From JAKAGZ01 sp963783855 (lineage in GTDB: Bacteria; Bacteroidota; Ignavibacteria; Ignavibacteriales; Ignavibacteriaceae): DNA of 64,000 bases. Shown piece by piece: positions 49,815 to 59,682 of this stretch; position 1 is the stretch's first letter, and every line of letters begins with the position of its first letter. Where the stretch lies: NCBI GenBank assembly GCA_963783855.1, contig CAWAPE010000014.1, forward strand, positions 62,001 to 126,000. Reading direction: 5' to 3'. The translations under genes were made by a program, and so were the position numbers. The notes under the pieces are model-generated. The model was not told where the DNA came from, ran no database searches, and saw only the letters and a list, made by a program, of their open reading frames with translations.

Positions 49815-50795
49815 TTAAGAAACCTCCAGCACAATCTTCCCCGTATTTTTGTTTGATTCCATATATCTGTGTGCTTCGGAAGCATCTTTCCAATCAAATA
49901 CAGAATCAATTACGGGTTTCATTTTTCCTTCCTTAAACTTAGTAAGAGCAAAATCGGAAAAGTCCTTTGTAAGTTTTACTTGATAATCTAAAGGTCGCGA
50001 TCTTAGTGTAGACCCTATTATGGATAATCTTTTAACAAGAATTTTCCTTAAATCAAATTCATCAACATTTCCACCGCCAAGCGAGGCGAGTATAATTAAT
50101 CTTCCATCTGTTTTGAGGCTTTCAATATTCATTTTAAAATACGGACCGGAAACAAAATCAACAATTATATCAACTCCTTTGCCGTCTGTATATTTTAATA
50201 TTTCTTCATCAAAGTTTTGTGTTTTATAATCTATTGCTTTCTTTGCGCCTAAATCTAGACAGGCCTTATGTTTTGAAGAAGATGCTGTAATATAAATATC
50301 TGCGCCGATTTCCCTGGCTATTTGTATCCCGGCAGTTCCAACACCGCTGCCCCCGGCGTGAATTAAAACGGAATTTCCCTTTTCTGTTTTTCCATACCAG
50401 GCAAGTGCCTGGAAAGCTGTTAAAAATACTTCCGGAATTGCAGCGGCTTCTGTAACGGAAATATTTTCCGGTATTCTCATTGCCATATCTTCATGAATCA
50501 CCGCGTACTCAGCGTAACCGCCACCGGGTATTAATCCAAAGATTTTATCTCCGGTTTTCCATTTTTTTATTTCCTGTCCGGCCTCAACTACCTCGCCTGC
50601 TAATTCAAGTCCGAGAACAGGGCTCGCTCCTTTGGGCGGAGGATATTTACCCATTCTTTGAAGAGTATCTGCCCTGTTAATTGCTGTGGCTTGTACTTTT
50701 ATCAAGATTTCTTTTTCAGATGGAACCGGCTTTTCATATTCGCCGACTTTTAACACTTCTGGTCCGCCTGGTGAATCAAAAGTTATAGCTTTCAT
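49815..50795 (-). CDS. NAD(P)H:quinone oxidoreductase-like (zinc-free MDR)
   Basis: 326 residues from ATG 50795; the frame extending to 50828 lacks support and crosses a terminator. MDR fold with FDSPGGPEVL at the N-terminus, cofactor motif HAGGSGVGTAGIQIA and IDYKTQNFDEEI, YFGLIPGGGYAEYAV substrate region and no structural-zinc Cys cluster: PIG3/quinone-oxidoreductase type. It acts first in a probable operon with the SDR and ALDH. Reduces quinones or enones with NADPH. Confidence 0.88.
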   Translation of the reverse strand: MKAITFDSPGGPEVLKVGEYEKPVPSEKEILIKVQATAINRADTLQRMGKYPPPKGASPVLGLELAGEVVEAGQEIKKWKTGDKIFGLIPGGGYAEYAVIHEDMAMRIPENISVTEAAAIPEVFLTAFQALAWYGKTEKGNSVLIHAGGSGVGTAGIQIAREIGADIYITASSSKHKACLDLGAKKAIDYKTQNFDEEILKYTDGKGVDIIVDFVSGPYFKMNIESLKTDGRLIILASLGGGNVDEFDLRKILVKRLSIIGSTLRSRPLDYQVKLTKDFSDFALTKFKEGKMKPVIDSVFDWKDASEAHRYMESNKNTGKIVLEVS

Positions 50796-50820
50796 AAAAG
50801 ACCTATTTTTGTATAATAAT

Positions 50821-50844
50821 AAAGGCAATCAATAGATTGCCTTT
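50821..50844 (-). terminator. rho-independent terminator after the TonB receptor
   Basis: AAAGGCAATC and GATTGCCTTT form a ten-base stem with a four-base loop, followed on the minus strand by a T-rich tail (TTTATTATTATAC). It lies 25 bases beyond the TonB receptor stop. Confidence 0.85.
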
Positions 50845-50869
50845 AAAACATTGGAAAATTTTTAGTTAA

Positions 50870-53158
50870 TTAAAAGTGATATTCAAAGTTTGCAGCAGCA
50901 TAATAATTTTTGCCTGGCGCGGGGTTGTAATAAACAGGTAAGTTTCTCGAAGATTTATCTCTTTGGTTTACTGCAATGGTTGGGGAATATCTTTCATCCG
51001 TTAAATTATTTACACCTACATAAAACTGGAGTGTGAATTCTTTCTGTATTCTTCTTCTTATTCCGAATTTTATATCTAGAACACCGTAAGCATCGTCGTA
51101 TTTTGAATTATCATCAACAAGAGGACGTTTACCAACATAATTATATGTTGCGTAAAAATAAAAGCCCGGTGTGGTAGTAATATCAAGTCCTGCATTGAAC
51201 AAATGATGTGCTAAACCAGTAAAATCGTTTCCGGAAAAATCTGCAGCAGCAGTTTTAAAATCATCAAACTTAAAATCATTATAAGAATAGGTAACAAAAG
51301 GACGGACAAGGTTTATAAAGTTGTCCTGTTGATCAATAAGTTTGTAGGAAAGCATCGCTTCAAGTCCTTTATTATCGGAGGACCCGGCATTTACATATTC
51401 ATTAACACCATTAACGGTCTGCGAAATAAAAGAATCTTTTATTTTAAGATAAAACAGGCTTAACTCATAATGAAACCGGTTATCAGCCAAATCACCGTTA
51501 GAACCGATTTCGTAGTTTATGCTTTTTTCCGGGTTAAGGGTTGTGTTAACACTTCCGTTTGAAAGTGACAGTTCAGAAACTGTCGGTGGTGAGAAACCTG
51601 TGCTTACCTGTGCATAAACGGAAATATCTTTGGTGATTTCATGGGTCAAAGAAACCCCGGGGGTAAAATAAGCACCCAGTTTCATTTCGTTCGTTTGATC
51701 AATGCCGCCTGCTCTCAGGTTGTCTTTTACGAAATAATTGGACCAGCTCATACCGCTGCTCAAAGTTAATGTTGTCATTTCATCAAAATTGATGATTGAC
51801 TGCACAAAAAGATTAAACTGTTTAAGATCATATTCTTTGTCGGAATTTATAGCATCTATATTGTCTGAGAAAAAGGGTTTAAACCCGTAATGTTTTTCTA
51901 CGTTAAAATTTCGAATAACTTCGCCGCCGAAGGCAAAGCTAGATTTAGCACTGCCGAGATAAGTGTTGAAAGAGAAAACCGAGCGGGTACCAACTTTTGA
52001 AGTACTACGCCTGTTGAAGAAGGGTTCAATCGGGTTTTCTGATTGTACCTGTCCCATAAAAACGCTCGAAGTATTCTCAAAATTCGGTGAAATTTTATAG
52101 ATTTGTGACACACCAATTAAAAAGCTTTTTGAATTTATACCGATGTGTTTCAGGGGATATGCCGGGTTCGATTTCTCCGGGTTGTTTGCGAAATCAACGC
52201 TGTCAATTTCACCGGGGAATTCATCGTTCACGTGAGCATAATTTATCAGCAGGGAAAGCGTCTGCACATCGCTTACAAAGAAGTCGCCACCGAATGTCAC
52301 AAATTCTTTTTTGGAATGTGAGTGATCCCTGAATCCATTAAGATTCTGGTAACTGTAATTTGCATAGAAATTTACTTTATCGGTCCCGGCACGAAAATTT
52401 GTTGTTGTTGTCAGCATTCCAAAAGATCCGAATGTAACATACTGGTTAAAATCTTTTTCCTGGTAACGCGCTCTCTTTGAAAAAAGATTTATAACGCCGC
52501 CAATGCTAGATCCGTAAAGTCCGGCTGATGACCCCTTGATAACCTCGACTTTACCCAGGCTTGTAAAATCGATATCAGTTAAACTAGTGGTTCCATCAGC
52601 GTCGGTAATAGGAATGCCATCGTAGTAAACTTTAATATCCCTGATATTAAATCTTGATTTCCCGCCTATTCCACGAACGAGTATATGAGACTGGGAAGTG
52701 GTACTTCGTACATCCATCCTGACACCGGCAATGGTGTTTAATGTTTTATCGAGGAAAATATCGTTATTTCTTCTAAGGTCACTGTAACCAAGAATATTAA
52801 CTTTTCCTATTGTTTTTGGCATCTCTTTATTGGGGTTTCTACCGAGAACCAGCACCTCACTCAGGGTATAGCTTTTCCCGGTCATAGCAACCCGGTAGTT
52901 CATCTTTTTAATCTGGTTCATTGACAGAACTTGCTTTTCATAACCCGTAAGCATAAATGAAAGCGTATCTGCTCCCTTAAATAAATTAAGGTTTACCTCT
53001 CCTTTCGAACTTGTCATTGCGCTTACATTAGGGAACTCGCTATGTACTACAACAAGTTGAATTGGTTTGTCTGTTTTTTTATCAACAATGGTAAGCGTTT
53101 GTGCAGTAATTAATTTCACAGAAAATAAAATAATTAATAATAATACAATTTTTTTCAT
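50870..53158 (-). CDS. TonB-dependent outer-membrane receptor
   Basis: 762 residues. A signal peptide (VLLLIILFSVKLITAQ) precedes a carboxypeptidase-regulatory-like domain (about 20-100) and a plug domain (RRNNDIFLDKTLNTIAG, VYYDGIPITDADG, VEVIKGSSAGLYGSSIGGVINLF), then a 22-strand beta-barrel ending in aromatic F (AAANFEYHF). It takes up a siderophore, cobalamin or metal complex with TonB energy. TonB/ExbB/ExbD are not in this window. The hypothetical membrane protein 86 bases upstream is on the same strand; a terminator follows. Confidence 0.93.
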   Translation of the reverse strand: MKKIVLLLIILFSVKLITAQTLTIVDKKTDKPIQLVVVHSEFPNVSAMTSSKGEVNLNLFKGADTLSFMLTGYEKQVLSMNQIKKMNYRVAMTGKSYTLSEVLVLGRNPNKEMPKTIGKVNILGYSDLRRNNDIFLDKTLNTIAGVRMDVRSTTSQSHILVRGIGGKSRFNIRDIKVYYDGIPITDADGTTSLTDIDFTSLGKVEVIKGSSAGLYGSSIGGVINLFSKRARYQEKDFNQYVTFGSFGMLTTTTNFRAGTDKVNFYANYSYQNLNGFRDHSHSKKEFVTFGGDFFVSDVQTLSLLINYAHVNDEFPGEIDSVDFANNPEKSNPAYPLKHIGINSKSFLIGVSQIYKISPNFENTSSVFMGQVQSENPIEPFFNRRSTSKVGTRSVFSFNTYLGSAKSSFAFGGEVIRNFNVEKHYGFKPFFSDNIDAINSDKEYDLKQFNLFVQSIINFDEMTTLTLSSGMSWSNYFVKDNLRAGGIDQTNEMKLGAYFTPGVSLTHEITKDISVYAQVSTGFSPPTVSELSLSNGSVNTTLNPEKSINYEIGSNGDLADNRFHYELSLFYLKIKDSFISQTVNGVNEYVNAGSSDNKGLEAMLSYKLIDQQDNFINLVRPFVTYSYNDFKFDDFKTAAADFSGNDFTGLAHHLFNAGLDITTTPGFYFYATYNYVGKRPLVDDNSKYDDAYGVLDIKFGIRRRIQKEFTLQFYVGVNNLTDERYSPTIAVNQRDKSSRNLPVYYNPAPGKNYYAAANFEYHF

Positions 53159-53244
53159 AACATCCTGTTCATTTTATTAATAAAAAAGTAACCCGGCTGG
53201 ACTCAATTATCCTTCCGGCATCTAATCTCTAAAAGTTAAAATGA

Positions 53245-53763
53245 TCAGGAATGTTTGGGTGGAGGAGATAAGACCTCTTTTTGAAGACTATTGGGAGTGA
53301 TATTAAAAACCAGCCTGATAATTTCTGATTTTGAAGATGTGTTTAATTTTTCAAGGCTTTCAAAAAAATAATTAGTGATGTTTTTTGAGATTACATTATT
53401 AATGTTTCTTTTTTCTGACCTTTTCCTTTTCACATAATTATCAAGATCCGCAAAAAGCATTTCTTCCTTTTCATCGTTCAAACAATAGAAAATAATTTTA
53501 TCTTGCTTTTTTTCGGTTTTTACTATGTCGTACATTTTGTTTTTATAAGAAAACTCTTTCCCTTCGCGTATCCATTTTATCTCTTTGTCTGTCTTTCCGG
53601 GAAAAATCACTATTTTTTCAAGCTGATCTTTTTTCAAAGATTTTTCAATTTGCTCTTTGGCGTCAGAACGGATATCCATTTGCAGGATTTTAAATACAAA
53701 ATAATACCCCGCCACGTTGTAAAGAAACAGCAAAAGCAGCAATATTGAAATTGTTTTCTTCAA
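53245..53763 (-). CDS. single-span membrane hypothetical protein
   Basis: 172 residues. A single N-terminal membrane helix (ISILLLLLFLYNVAGYYFVF), then a hydrophilic mixed alpha/beta part (IVIFPGKTDKEIKWIREGKEFSY; NNVISKNITNYFFESLEKL) ending in a Pro-rich PPPKHS tail. No family recognised; similar proteins are commonly located beside TonB receptors in this phylum. It precedes the receptor by 86 bases on the same strand. Possibly periplasmic, anchored by the helix. Confidence 0.6.
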   Translation of the reverse strand: MKKTISILLLLLFLYNVAGYYFVFKILQMDIRSDAKEQIEKSLKKDQLEKIVIFPGKTDKEIKWIREGKEFSYKNKMYDIVKTEKKQDKIIFYCLNDEKEEMLFADLDNYVKRKRSEKRNINNVISKNITNYFFESLEKLNTSSKSEIIRLVFNITPNSLQKEVLSPPPKHS

Positions 53764-53829
53764 GGCTTGATTTTTTATTCTTATGAATTGAAAGCCGAAG
53801 TTATAAATATTTTTATAAATACCAAATTT

Positions 53830-54618
53830 TTATATTTTCTTCAAAAAATTCTCAACGGCCGTATTAAAAACTTTAGGATTTTCCACTGCCGAAACATGAC
53901 CTGCTTCGGGAATAAGCACAAATTCTGAGTTATTTATTTTACCCCCCATTGTCATCATGATATCGGGAGGAGTTAGGCGATCAAGTTCGCCACAAAGTAA
54001 AAGCACGGGAATTTTAATTTTTGAAAGATAATTTGTGGTATCTGTTCTCGCCGCCATCGCCAGCAAACATCCTTTCACGCCGGTAGGTTCAGAGCTTTTT
54101 GCCCGGTTTAAAACTTCCTCGTAATTATTCCTGTAATCTTTTATAAAATTATCCGAAAAACATTTCAGAACAAAATTTACCACAAAGTTTTCTACGCCGT
54201 TTAGATTAATTTCCTTTATGCCTTTTGCGCGGTTTAGCTTACCTTCATTATTGTCTGCTTCTGCTTTAGTATCACATAAAATTAGTCCACCAAATTTATC
54301 TTCATCTCTTTCAATCGCCCTCAGTGAAATATATCCTCCCATTGAAAGACCACACAGAACGGGATGACTTAAATTAAGTTCTTCTATCAAATCACTAAGG
54401 TCATCAACAAAACTCTCAATAGTCATCTGCCCGTCACCCGCTGGTGATTGCCCCAATCCGCGTATATCATAGCTTATACAACGATAATCCTTTCCAAAAT
54501 AATCTATTTGGCGATTCCACATTTTGTGGTCAAACGGAAATCCATGAATAAAAATTATAGATTGCTTATTTTCTATACCGGTTTGAAATATTCCGAAATT
54601 ATTATTAATTGTATTCAT
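53830..54618 (-). CDS. alpha/beta hydrolase (3-oxoadipate enol-lactonase/esterase type)
   Basis: 262 residues. Oxyanion HGFPFDHKMW (residues about 25-34), nucleophile elbow CGLSMGGYIS (Ser about 95), Asp in LCGELDRLTPP and His in EAGHVSAVENP: complete Ser-Asp-His triad. The pattern resembles 3-oxoadipate enol-lactonase/small esterases. No aromatic-degradation genes adjoin it, so the substrate is uncertain. Divergent from the DUF3078 gene. Confidence 0.88.
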   Translation of the reverse strand: MNTINNNFGIFQTGIENKQSIIFIHGFPFDHKMWNRQIDYFGKDYRCISYDIRGLGQSPAGDGQMTIESFVDDLSDLIEELNLSHPVLCGLSMGGYISLRAIERDEDKFGGLILCDTKAEADNNEGKLNRAKGIKEINLNGVENFVVNFVLKCFSDNFIKDYRNNYEEVLNRAKSSEPTGVKGCLLAMAARTDTTNYLSKIKIPVLLLCGELDRLTPPDIMMTMGGKINNSEFVLIPEAGHVSAVENPKVFNTAVENFLKKI

Positions 54619-54672
54619 CTTTTTTCACATTTTTGTTTGTTTTTGTAAATATAAATAATTAAAAGGATTATG

Positions 54673-55524
54673 ATGAGAAAATTTATAGGATTTTGTGTCT
54701 TGATTTTACTTTTTTTAGCAAATTTAATAAATGCACAACAGGACACAACTAAAGAATTCGGGTGGTCCCCAAGCGGTATTGCTGGCTTGAATGTAAGTCA
54801 GATTGCCCTGAGCAACTGGTCACAGGGTGGTGATAATTCCCTTACGTGGACTCTTACGGGAGATTTTGGATTAAAATATATAAATAAGAGCTATACTTTT
54901 GATAATACTCTTAAAGTAGCTTATGGAAGAACTAAGTTAGGCGGACAGGAATTCAGAACAAACGATAATGATTTTTATCTTGTTAATCTTATATCTAAGA
55001 ACATAGATAATTGGGAGATAAAGCCCTATTTCAGTAATTCTATTCGCACATCAATTGCTAAAGGCTACGATTACACCACAACACCTACAACTGAGATTGC
55101 CGATTTTTTTGATCCCGGATATATTAATCAGAGTGCGGGTTTTATTTATGATAAACACAAATATTTTACAACAAGATTAGGTTTGGGAGCGCAGGAAGTT
55201 TTTACAAACGTAAACACAAAATACACTGATGATCCGGCAACCCCGGAAATAGAGACATTTAAATTTGATCTGGGCATTGAGTCGGTGACAACCTCCGAAA
55301 TCACTGTTGCAAAAAACCTTATGCTTAAAAGCAACCTCCGCCTGTTTTCCCGCTTCAAGAAACTGAGCGTCTGGGATGTCCGCTGGGATAACACGCTGGT
55401 TGCTAAGGTTAACGACTTTATGAACGTAAATTTGACCTGCTTGTTTGTGTACCAGGAAGATCAATCGAAACAGGGACAAATTAAGCAAACACTTCAATTA
55501 GGAATTGTTTATACTTTGTTTTAG
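54673..55524 (+). CDS. DUF3078 outer-membrane protein
   Basis: 283 residues from ATG 54673; another ATG three bases earlier exists. A signal peptide (GFCVLILLFLANLINAQ) is followed by GWSPSGIAGLNVSQIALSNW, the diagnostic DUF3078 block, and beta-strands to a terminal aromatic residue (LGIVYTLF): an outer-membrane beta-barrel confined largely to the Bacteroidota/Chlorobi group. Function unknown. Separated by 29 bases from glgA, perhaps co-transcribed. Confidence 0.9.
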   Translation: MRKFIGFCVLILLFLANLINAQQDTTKEFGWSPSGIAGLNVSQIALSNWSQGGDNSLTWTLTGDFGLKYINKSYTFDNTLKVAYGRTKLGGQEFRTNDNDFYLVNLISKNIDNWEIKPYFSNSIRTSIAKGYDYTTTPTTEIADFFDPGYINQSAGFIYDKHKYFTTRLGLGAQEVFTNVNTKYTDDPATPEIETFKFDLGIESVTTSEITVAKNLMLKSNLRLFSRFKKLSVWDVRWDNTLVAKVNDFMNVNLTCLFVYQEDQSKQGQIKQTLQLGIVYTLF

Positions 55525-55553
55525 AAAACAATCGATAAGAAAATCTGGATAAA

Positions 55554-57014
55554 ATGAAAATTGCTTTTGTGGCCTCAGAAGCCTTCCCATACGCCAAGAC
55601 AGGGGGGCTTGCGGATGTTGCCGGTGCTCTTCCAAAGGCCCTGGAAAAACTCGGCTGTAATGTAAAATTATTTATACCTAAATACGGAATTATAGACGAA
55701 AAGAAATTTCATTTAACTTTTATTAAAGAAATAGAAATACCCGTTCATGTTGCCGGAGCAACCAGAAAAGTTTTCCTCCACAAATCCGTACTACCTGGTT
55801 CTAATGTTGAGGTTAATTTCATCGACTGTCCGCACTACTTCTTCAGAAAATCAATTTATACAAACGACCCTGATGAAGATGAAAGGTTTATTCTTTTTAA
55901 CAAAGCGGTGATTGAATTAATTAATTTGTCAGACTGGGTTCCGGATATAATTCACTGTAATGACTGGCAATCAGGATTGCTCCCACTTTACCTTAAAGAG
56001 AATTATAAAACAAATAAAAAATTCAGCGGAACTGCAGCTCTTTTTACAATTCACAACGTCGGGTACCAGGGGCATTTTTCAGAAGAGACTTATTACAGAG
56101 CAGAAATTAAAAAAGATCTTGTTTTGCCTTTTGATCCTGAAAAAAGTACTGGTTTTTCCTTTATGAAAACCGCCGTGCTGTATTCAGACATAATAAATAC
56201 TGTAAGCCAAACTTACGCTCTTGAAATATTAACTCCCGAATATGGTTCCGATATGGAAAAAATATTAAGCGAGAGAAAAACCGATTTATTTGGAATCGTA
56301 AACGGAATCGATTACTCTGAGTGGAACCCGTTGATTGACGAATATATTCCTTATCATTTTAATTTTGATAAACTTGGAGGAAAAAGCAGAAATAAAAAAC
56401 ATCTTCTTGAAGGATTCAATTTAAGTTATGATGAAAAAATTCCTTTAATTGGAATAGTATCAAGGATGGCTGGACAAAAAGGATTTGATATTGTGGCGGA
56501 ATCGTTAAATGAATTAATGAAATTAGACGCTCAATGGATAATACTCGGAAACGGGGAAGACCGTTACGAGAATCTTTTCAGGTCTCTCGCGCATTCATTT
56601 CCCGATAAAGTTGGATCATATATCGGTTTCAGCAATGATTTATCCCACCTGATAGAGGCAGGTGCTGACATGTTCCTGATGCCATCCAGGTACGAACCCT
56701 GCGGATTAAATCAGCTTTACAGCCTTCGTTATGGAACTGTTCCGGTAGTTAGAAGAACAGGAGGCCTTGCCGATACAGTCCGTGACTGGCATGAATTTAA
56801 TTCCATGGAAAACAAAGGGGGAACGGGTTTTTCATTTAATGATTACACATCAAAGGCTCTTATTTCAACTGTTTCCCGTGCGGTTGAAACATTCAAAGAA
56901 AAAGAGGTTTGGAAACAAATACAAAAGAATGGAATGGCTCTCGATTTTTCCTGGGAACATTCTGCAAAAGATTATCTGGATCTTTATAAAAGAGCTTTAA
57001 CGAAAAAGACGTAA
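55554..57014 (+). CDS. glgA: glycogen synthase
   Basis: 486 residues, standard GlgA length. GT5 motifs: KTGGLADVAGALPKAL (residues 15-30, ADP-glucose-binding KxGGL), HNVGYQGHF, and C-terminal SRYEPCGLNQLYSLRYGT donor loop plus RRTGGLADTV. Transfers glucose from ADP-glucose onto glycogen. Its partners (GlgC, GlgB, GlgP) are not in this window. The sucrose operon 35 kb away could supply NDP-glucose. A stop-to-stop gap of ten bases faces pstB. Confidence 0.95.
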   Translation: MKIAFVASEAFPYAKTGGLADVAGALPKALEKLGCNVKLFIPKYGIIDEKKFHLTFIKEIEIPVHVAGATRKVFLHKSVLPGSNVEVNFIDCPHYFFRKSIYTNDPDEDERFILFNKAVIELINLSDWVPDIIHCNDWQSGLLPLYLKENYKTNKKFSGTAALFTIHNVGYQGHFSEETYYRAEIKKDLVLPFDPEKSTGFSFMKTAVLYSDIINTVSQTYALEILTPEYGSDMEKILSERKTDLFGIVNGIDYSEWNPLIDEYIPYHFNFDKLGGKSRNKKHLLEGFNLSYDEKIPLIGIVSRMAGQKGFDIVAESLNELMKLDAQWIILGNGEDRYENLFRSLAHSFPDKVGSYIGFSNDLSHLIEAGADMFLMPSRYEPCGLNQLYSLRYGTVPVVRRTGGLADTVRDWHEFNSMENKGGTGFSFNDYTSKALISTVSRAVETFKEKEVWKQIQKNGMALDFSWEHSAKDYLDLYKRALTKKT

Positions 57015-57024
57015 GACAAAAAGA

Positions 57025-57825
57025 TCAACCGAACCTTCCACTTATATAATCTTCTGTTTGTTTTAATTTTGGGGCAGTAAAAACATCAAGGGTTTTGCCT
57101 ACTTCAATGAGTTTACCCATATAAAAGAAAGCTGTGTAATCGCTGATCCTGGAAGCCTGCTGCATATTGTGTGTTACAATTACAATTGTATATTTCTTTT
57201 TAAGTTCAAAAATTAATTCTTCAATTTTCGCAGTTGATATGGGGTCGAGCGCGCTGGCGGGTTCATCCATTAAAATTACTTCTGGTTCCACGGCAAGTGT
57301 TCTTGCAATACACAGTCTTTGCTGCTGTCCACCTGAAATACTATTTCCGGGTTTGCTAAGAGAATCTTTCACTTCTTCCCAGAGAGAAGCTTTCCTGAGA
57401 TAATTTTCAACTGTTTCATTCAATTTCTTTCTATTCCGAACCCCGTTTAATTTTAAACCGGAAACAACATTTTGTGATATTGTCATTGTTGGAAAAGGAT
57501 TTGGTTTTTGGAAAACCATACCAACCTTTCTTCTAAGATTTACGGGATCTTTTTTCATAATGTCTTCGCCATCCAGGTAAACCTCTCCTTTAATAGAACC
57601 GCCCACTTCTTCATGCATCCTGTTAAGACACCTCAAAAAAGTGGACTTACCGCATCCTGATGGACCTATAATTGCCAGCACTTTGTTTTTCGGTATATCA
57701 AGGGATATATCCTGAAGCGCACGGTTTTTTCCGAAGTATGCATTAAGATTTTTAGTGTACATCCTGGGCGCACTAATCTGTTGAGCATCACTACTTATTA
57801 TTTCCTGAACTGTTTCGTTATTCAT
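57025..57825 (-). CDS. pstB: phosphate ABC transporter ATP-binding protein
   Basis: 266 residues from ATG 57825, whose first base is the last base of the pstA stop; a longer frame to 57912 lies inside pstA. Walker A GPSGCGKST, Q-loop MVFQKPNPFP, signature SGGQQQRLCIART, Walker B VILMDEPASALDP. KFG-like YFGKNRALQDIS N-terminal segment is PstB-specific. Energises phosphate import through PstA/PstC. Last gene of the porin-pstSCAB operon. Confidence 0.95.
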   Translation of the reverse strand: MNNETVQEIISSDAQQISAPRMYTKNLNAYFGKNRALQDISLDIPKNKVLAIIGPSGCGKSTFLRCLNRMHEEVGGSIKGEVYLDGEDIMKKDPVNLRRKVGMVFQKPNPFPTMTISQNVVSGLKLNGVRNRKKLNETVENYLRKASLWEEVKDSLSKPGNSISGGQQQRLCIARTLAVEPEVILMDEPASALDPISTAKIEELIFELKKKYTIVIVTHNMQQASRISDYTAFFYMGKLIEVGKTLDVFTAPKLKQTEDYISGRFG

Positions 57826-58673
57826 TACGTCGCAAATCTTTTTCTTGTGGCTAATCTGAATAAAATATTGAGTAATAGTACCAGCACTATTAAAACAAAT
57901 GATGCTGCCCATGCCTGCTGATTCCAGTCATCGAACGGAGCTTTGGCATAATCGTAAATAAAGACTGTCATAGAGGCTATCGGCTGATCAAGTTGAGTAG
58001 ACCAGAACCTGTTTCCAAGGGCAGTAAATAATAATGGGGCAGTTTCTCCGGCAGCTCTGGCAATGGATAATAAAATTCCCGTAAAAATTCCTTTTAAAGC
58101 TGCGGGAAGAATGATAAACAGAGTTGTCTTCCAGCGTGGAATACCAAGCCCTAATCCGGCCTCCCGAAATGAATGCGGTACAAGCCTTATCATTTCCTCC
58201 GTAGTCCTTGTAATAAGAGGAATCATTAAAATACCGAGGGCAAATCCACCAGCCAGTGCAGAAAATCTTTTCATAGGGATAACTATGAGTATGTAAGCAA
58301 CAACACCAACAACTATAGATGGTATTCCGTTTAGAACTTCGGTCATAAACCTGGTTGTTGATGCAAACACGCTTTTTTCTTTGTCCGCAAGATATATTCC
58401 TGCCATCACCCCTATTGGTATTCCCATAAGACTTCCAATAGCAACCAGTATTCCAGTTCCTACAATTGCGTTTGCCATTCCACCACCAGTCTCACCGACG
58501 GGCGCGGGCATTTTTGTAAAGAAATCCCAGTTAATATAATTAATGCCTTTTGAAACTGTGTAATATAAAATCATAACCAGCGGCACAATCACAAGAACAA
58601 GGCACAGCAAGCTAAGGAATACCATCAACCTGCTTTTAGCTTTCCTGACTTTATAATGTGTAGAAGGACTCAA
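57825..58673 (-). CDS. pstA: phosphate ABC transporter permease
   Basis: 282 residues, six membrane helices, with EAA-like coupling loop EAGLGLGIPRWKTTLFIILP and IARAAGETAPLLFTALG, the PstA signature containing the conserved Arg and Glu residues needed for phosphate passage. Start overlaps the pstC stop by four bases; stop overlaps the pstB start by one. Forms the channel with PstC. Confidence 0.94.
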   Translation of the reverse strand: MSPSTHYKVRKAKSRLMVFLSLLCLVLVIVPLVMILYYTVSKGINYINWDFFTKMPAPVGETGGGMANAIVGTGILVAIGSLMGIPIGVMAGIYLADKEKSVFASTTRFMTEVLNGIPSIVVGVVAYILIVIPMKRFSALAGGFALGILMIPLITRTTEEMIRLVPHSFREAGLGLGIPRWKTTLFIILPAALKGIFTGILLSIARAAGETAPLLFTALGNRFWSTQLDQPIASMTVFIYDYAKAPFDDWNQQAWAASFVLIVLVLLLNILFRLATRKRFAT

Positions 58674-59680
58674 TGTACAGCCACCTTATATTTTTTTGTC
58701 ACACTCCAGACTATTAATCGCGCAATTGCATTTAAAATAATTGTCATTATAAAAAGCAACAAAGCAATTTCTATTAACGCGCTTAAATAAATTTTAGAAG
58801 ATGCTTCGGCAAATTCATTTGCAATTACACTGGCCATCGTATTTGAAGGCTCAAATAAAGACAAGGAAATTCCCGCCCTGTTGCCAATCACCATTGTTAC
58901 TGCCATAGTTTCACCAACTGCCCTTCCCAGACCAAGTAATGTTGCCCCCAGTATTCCGGATTTTGATCCGGATAAAACAATTTTTATCGTTTCCCATTTT
59001 GTTGCCCCCAATGCATAAGCCGCCTCTCTCTGAGAAGCCGGAACTGATTTCATTATGTCACGGGAAATTGATGTAATAATTGGAAGCACCATAACTGTTA
59101 GTATAAGAGCTGCTGCAAGCATGCCAAAACCGTACGGCGGACCCTTAAAGAAAGGAAGAAAACCAAGTTCTCTTCCAAGAAACGGTTCAACAACTTTCCT
59201 CAGCCAGGGAATCAAAACAAAGATTCCGAACAATCCGTAAACTATGCTTGGAATAGCTGCTAACAATTCAACCATTAATGATAGCGGCTGTTCCAACCAT
59301 TTTGGTGATATTTCAGAAAGAAATACTGCAACACCAAGACTTAACGGAAGAGCTATAAGAAGTGCAACAAGAGAAGAAAAGAGGGTTCCAAATATGAACG
59401 GAAGAGCCCCATATTGTTCATTAACAGGATCCCATTCCTGGCTTGTTATAAAGCCAAACCCAAAAGCTTTTATTGTGGGCAATGACTGCCGAACCATCTC
59501 AAAAGCCATTAAGAAGACTATAGCAAGAACTATAAATGCAAAAAATCTTGTTGTGTTTTCAAAAATAAGATCGCCGGGATTCTTATTTAATAATCCTTTT
59601 AGATTAAATAAAGAAGCAGCAGGTTTTGTGGCCTGCTGCTTCTTACTATCGTTTGAATTTTCTTGAATATTCTCTGACAT
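58670..59680 (-). CDS. pstC: phosphate ABC transporter permease
   Basis: 336 residues, with six helices and the PstC motif AAYALGATKWETIKIVLSGSK and GRAVGETMAVTMVIGN. The N-terminal 40 residues are hydrophilic (KQQATKPAASLFNLK). Two bases separate it from pstS. Partner of PstA. Confidence 0.94.
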   Translation of the reverse strand: MSENIQENSNDSKKQQATKPAASLFNLKGLLNKNPGDLIFENTTRFFAFIVLAIVFLMAFEMVRQSLPTIKAFGFGFITSQEWDPVNEQYGALPFIFGTLFSSLVALLIALPLSLGVAVFLSEISPKWLEQPLSLMVELLAAIPSIVYGLFGIFVLIPWLRKVVEPFLGRELGFLPFFKGPPYGFGMLAAALILTVMVLPIITSISRDIMKSVPASQREAAYALGATKWETIKIVLSGSKSGILGATLLGLGRAVGETMAVTMVIGNRAGISLSLFEPSNTMASVIANEFAEASSKIYLSALIEIALLLFIMTIILNAIARLIVWSVTKKYKVAVH

Positions 59681-59682
59681 TA

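Noticed and set aside
57826..57912. Longer PstB start
   Set aside because: It lies inside pstA's coding end; the TAATG overlap with ATG 57825 is the usual operon arrangement.
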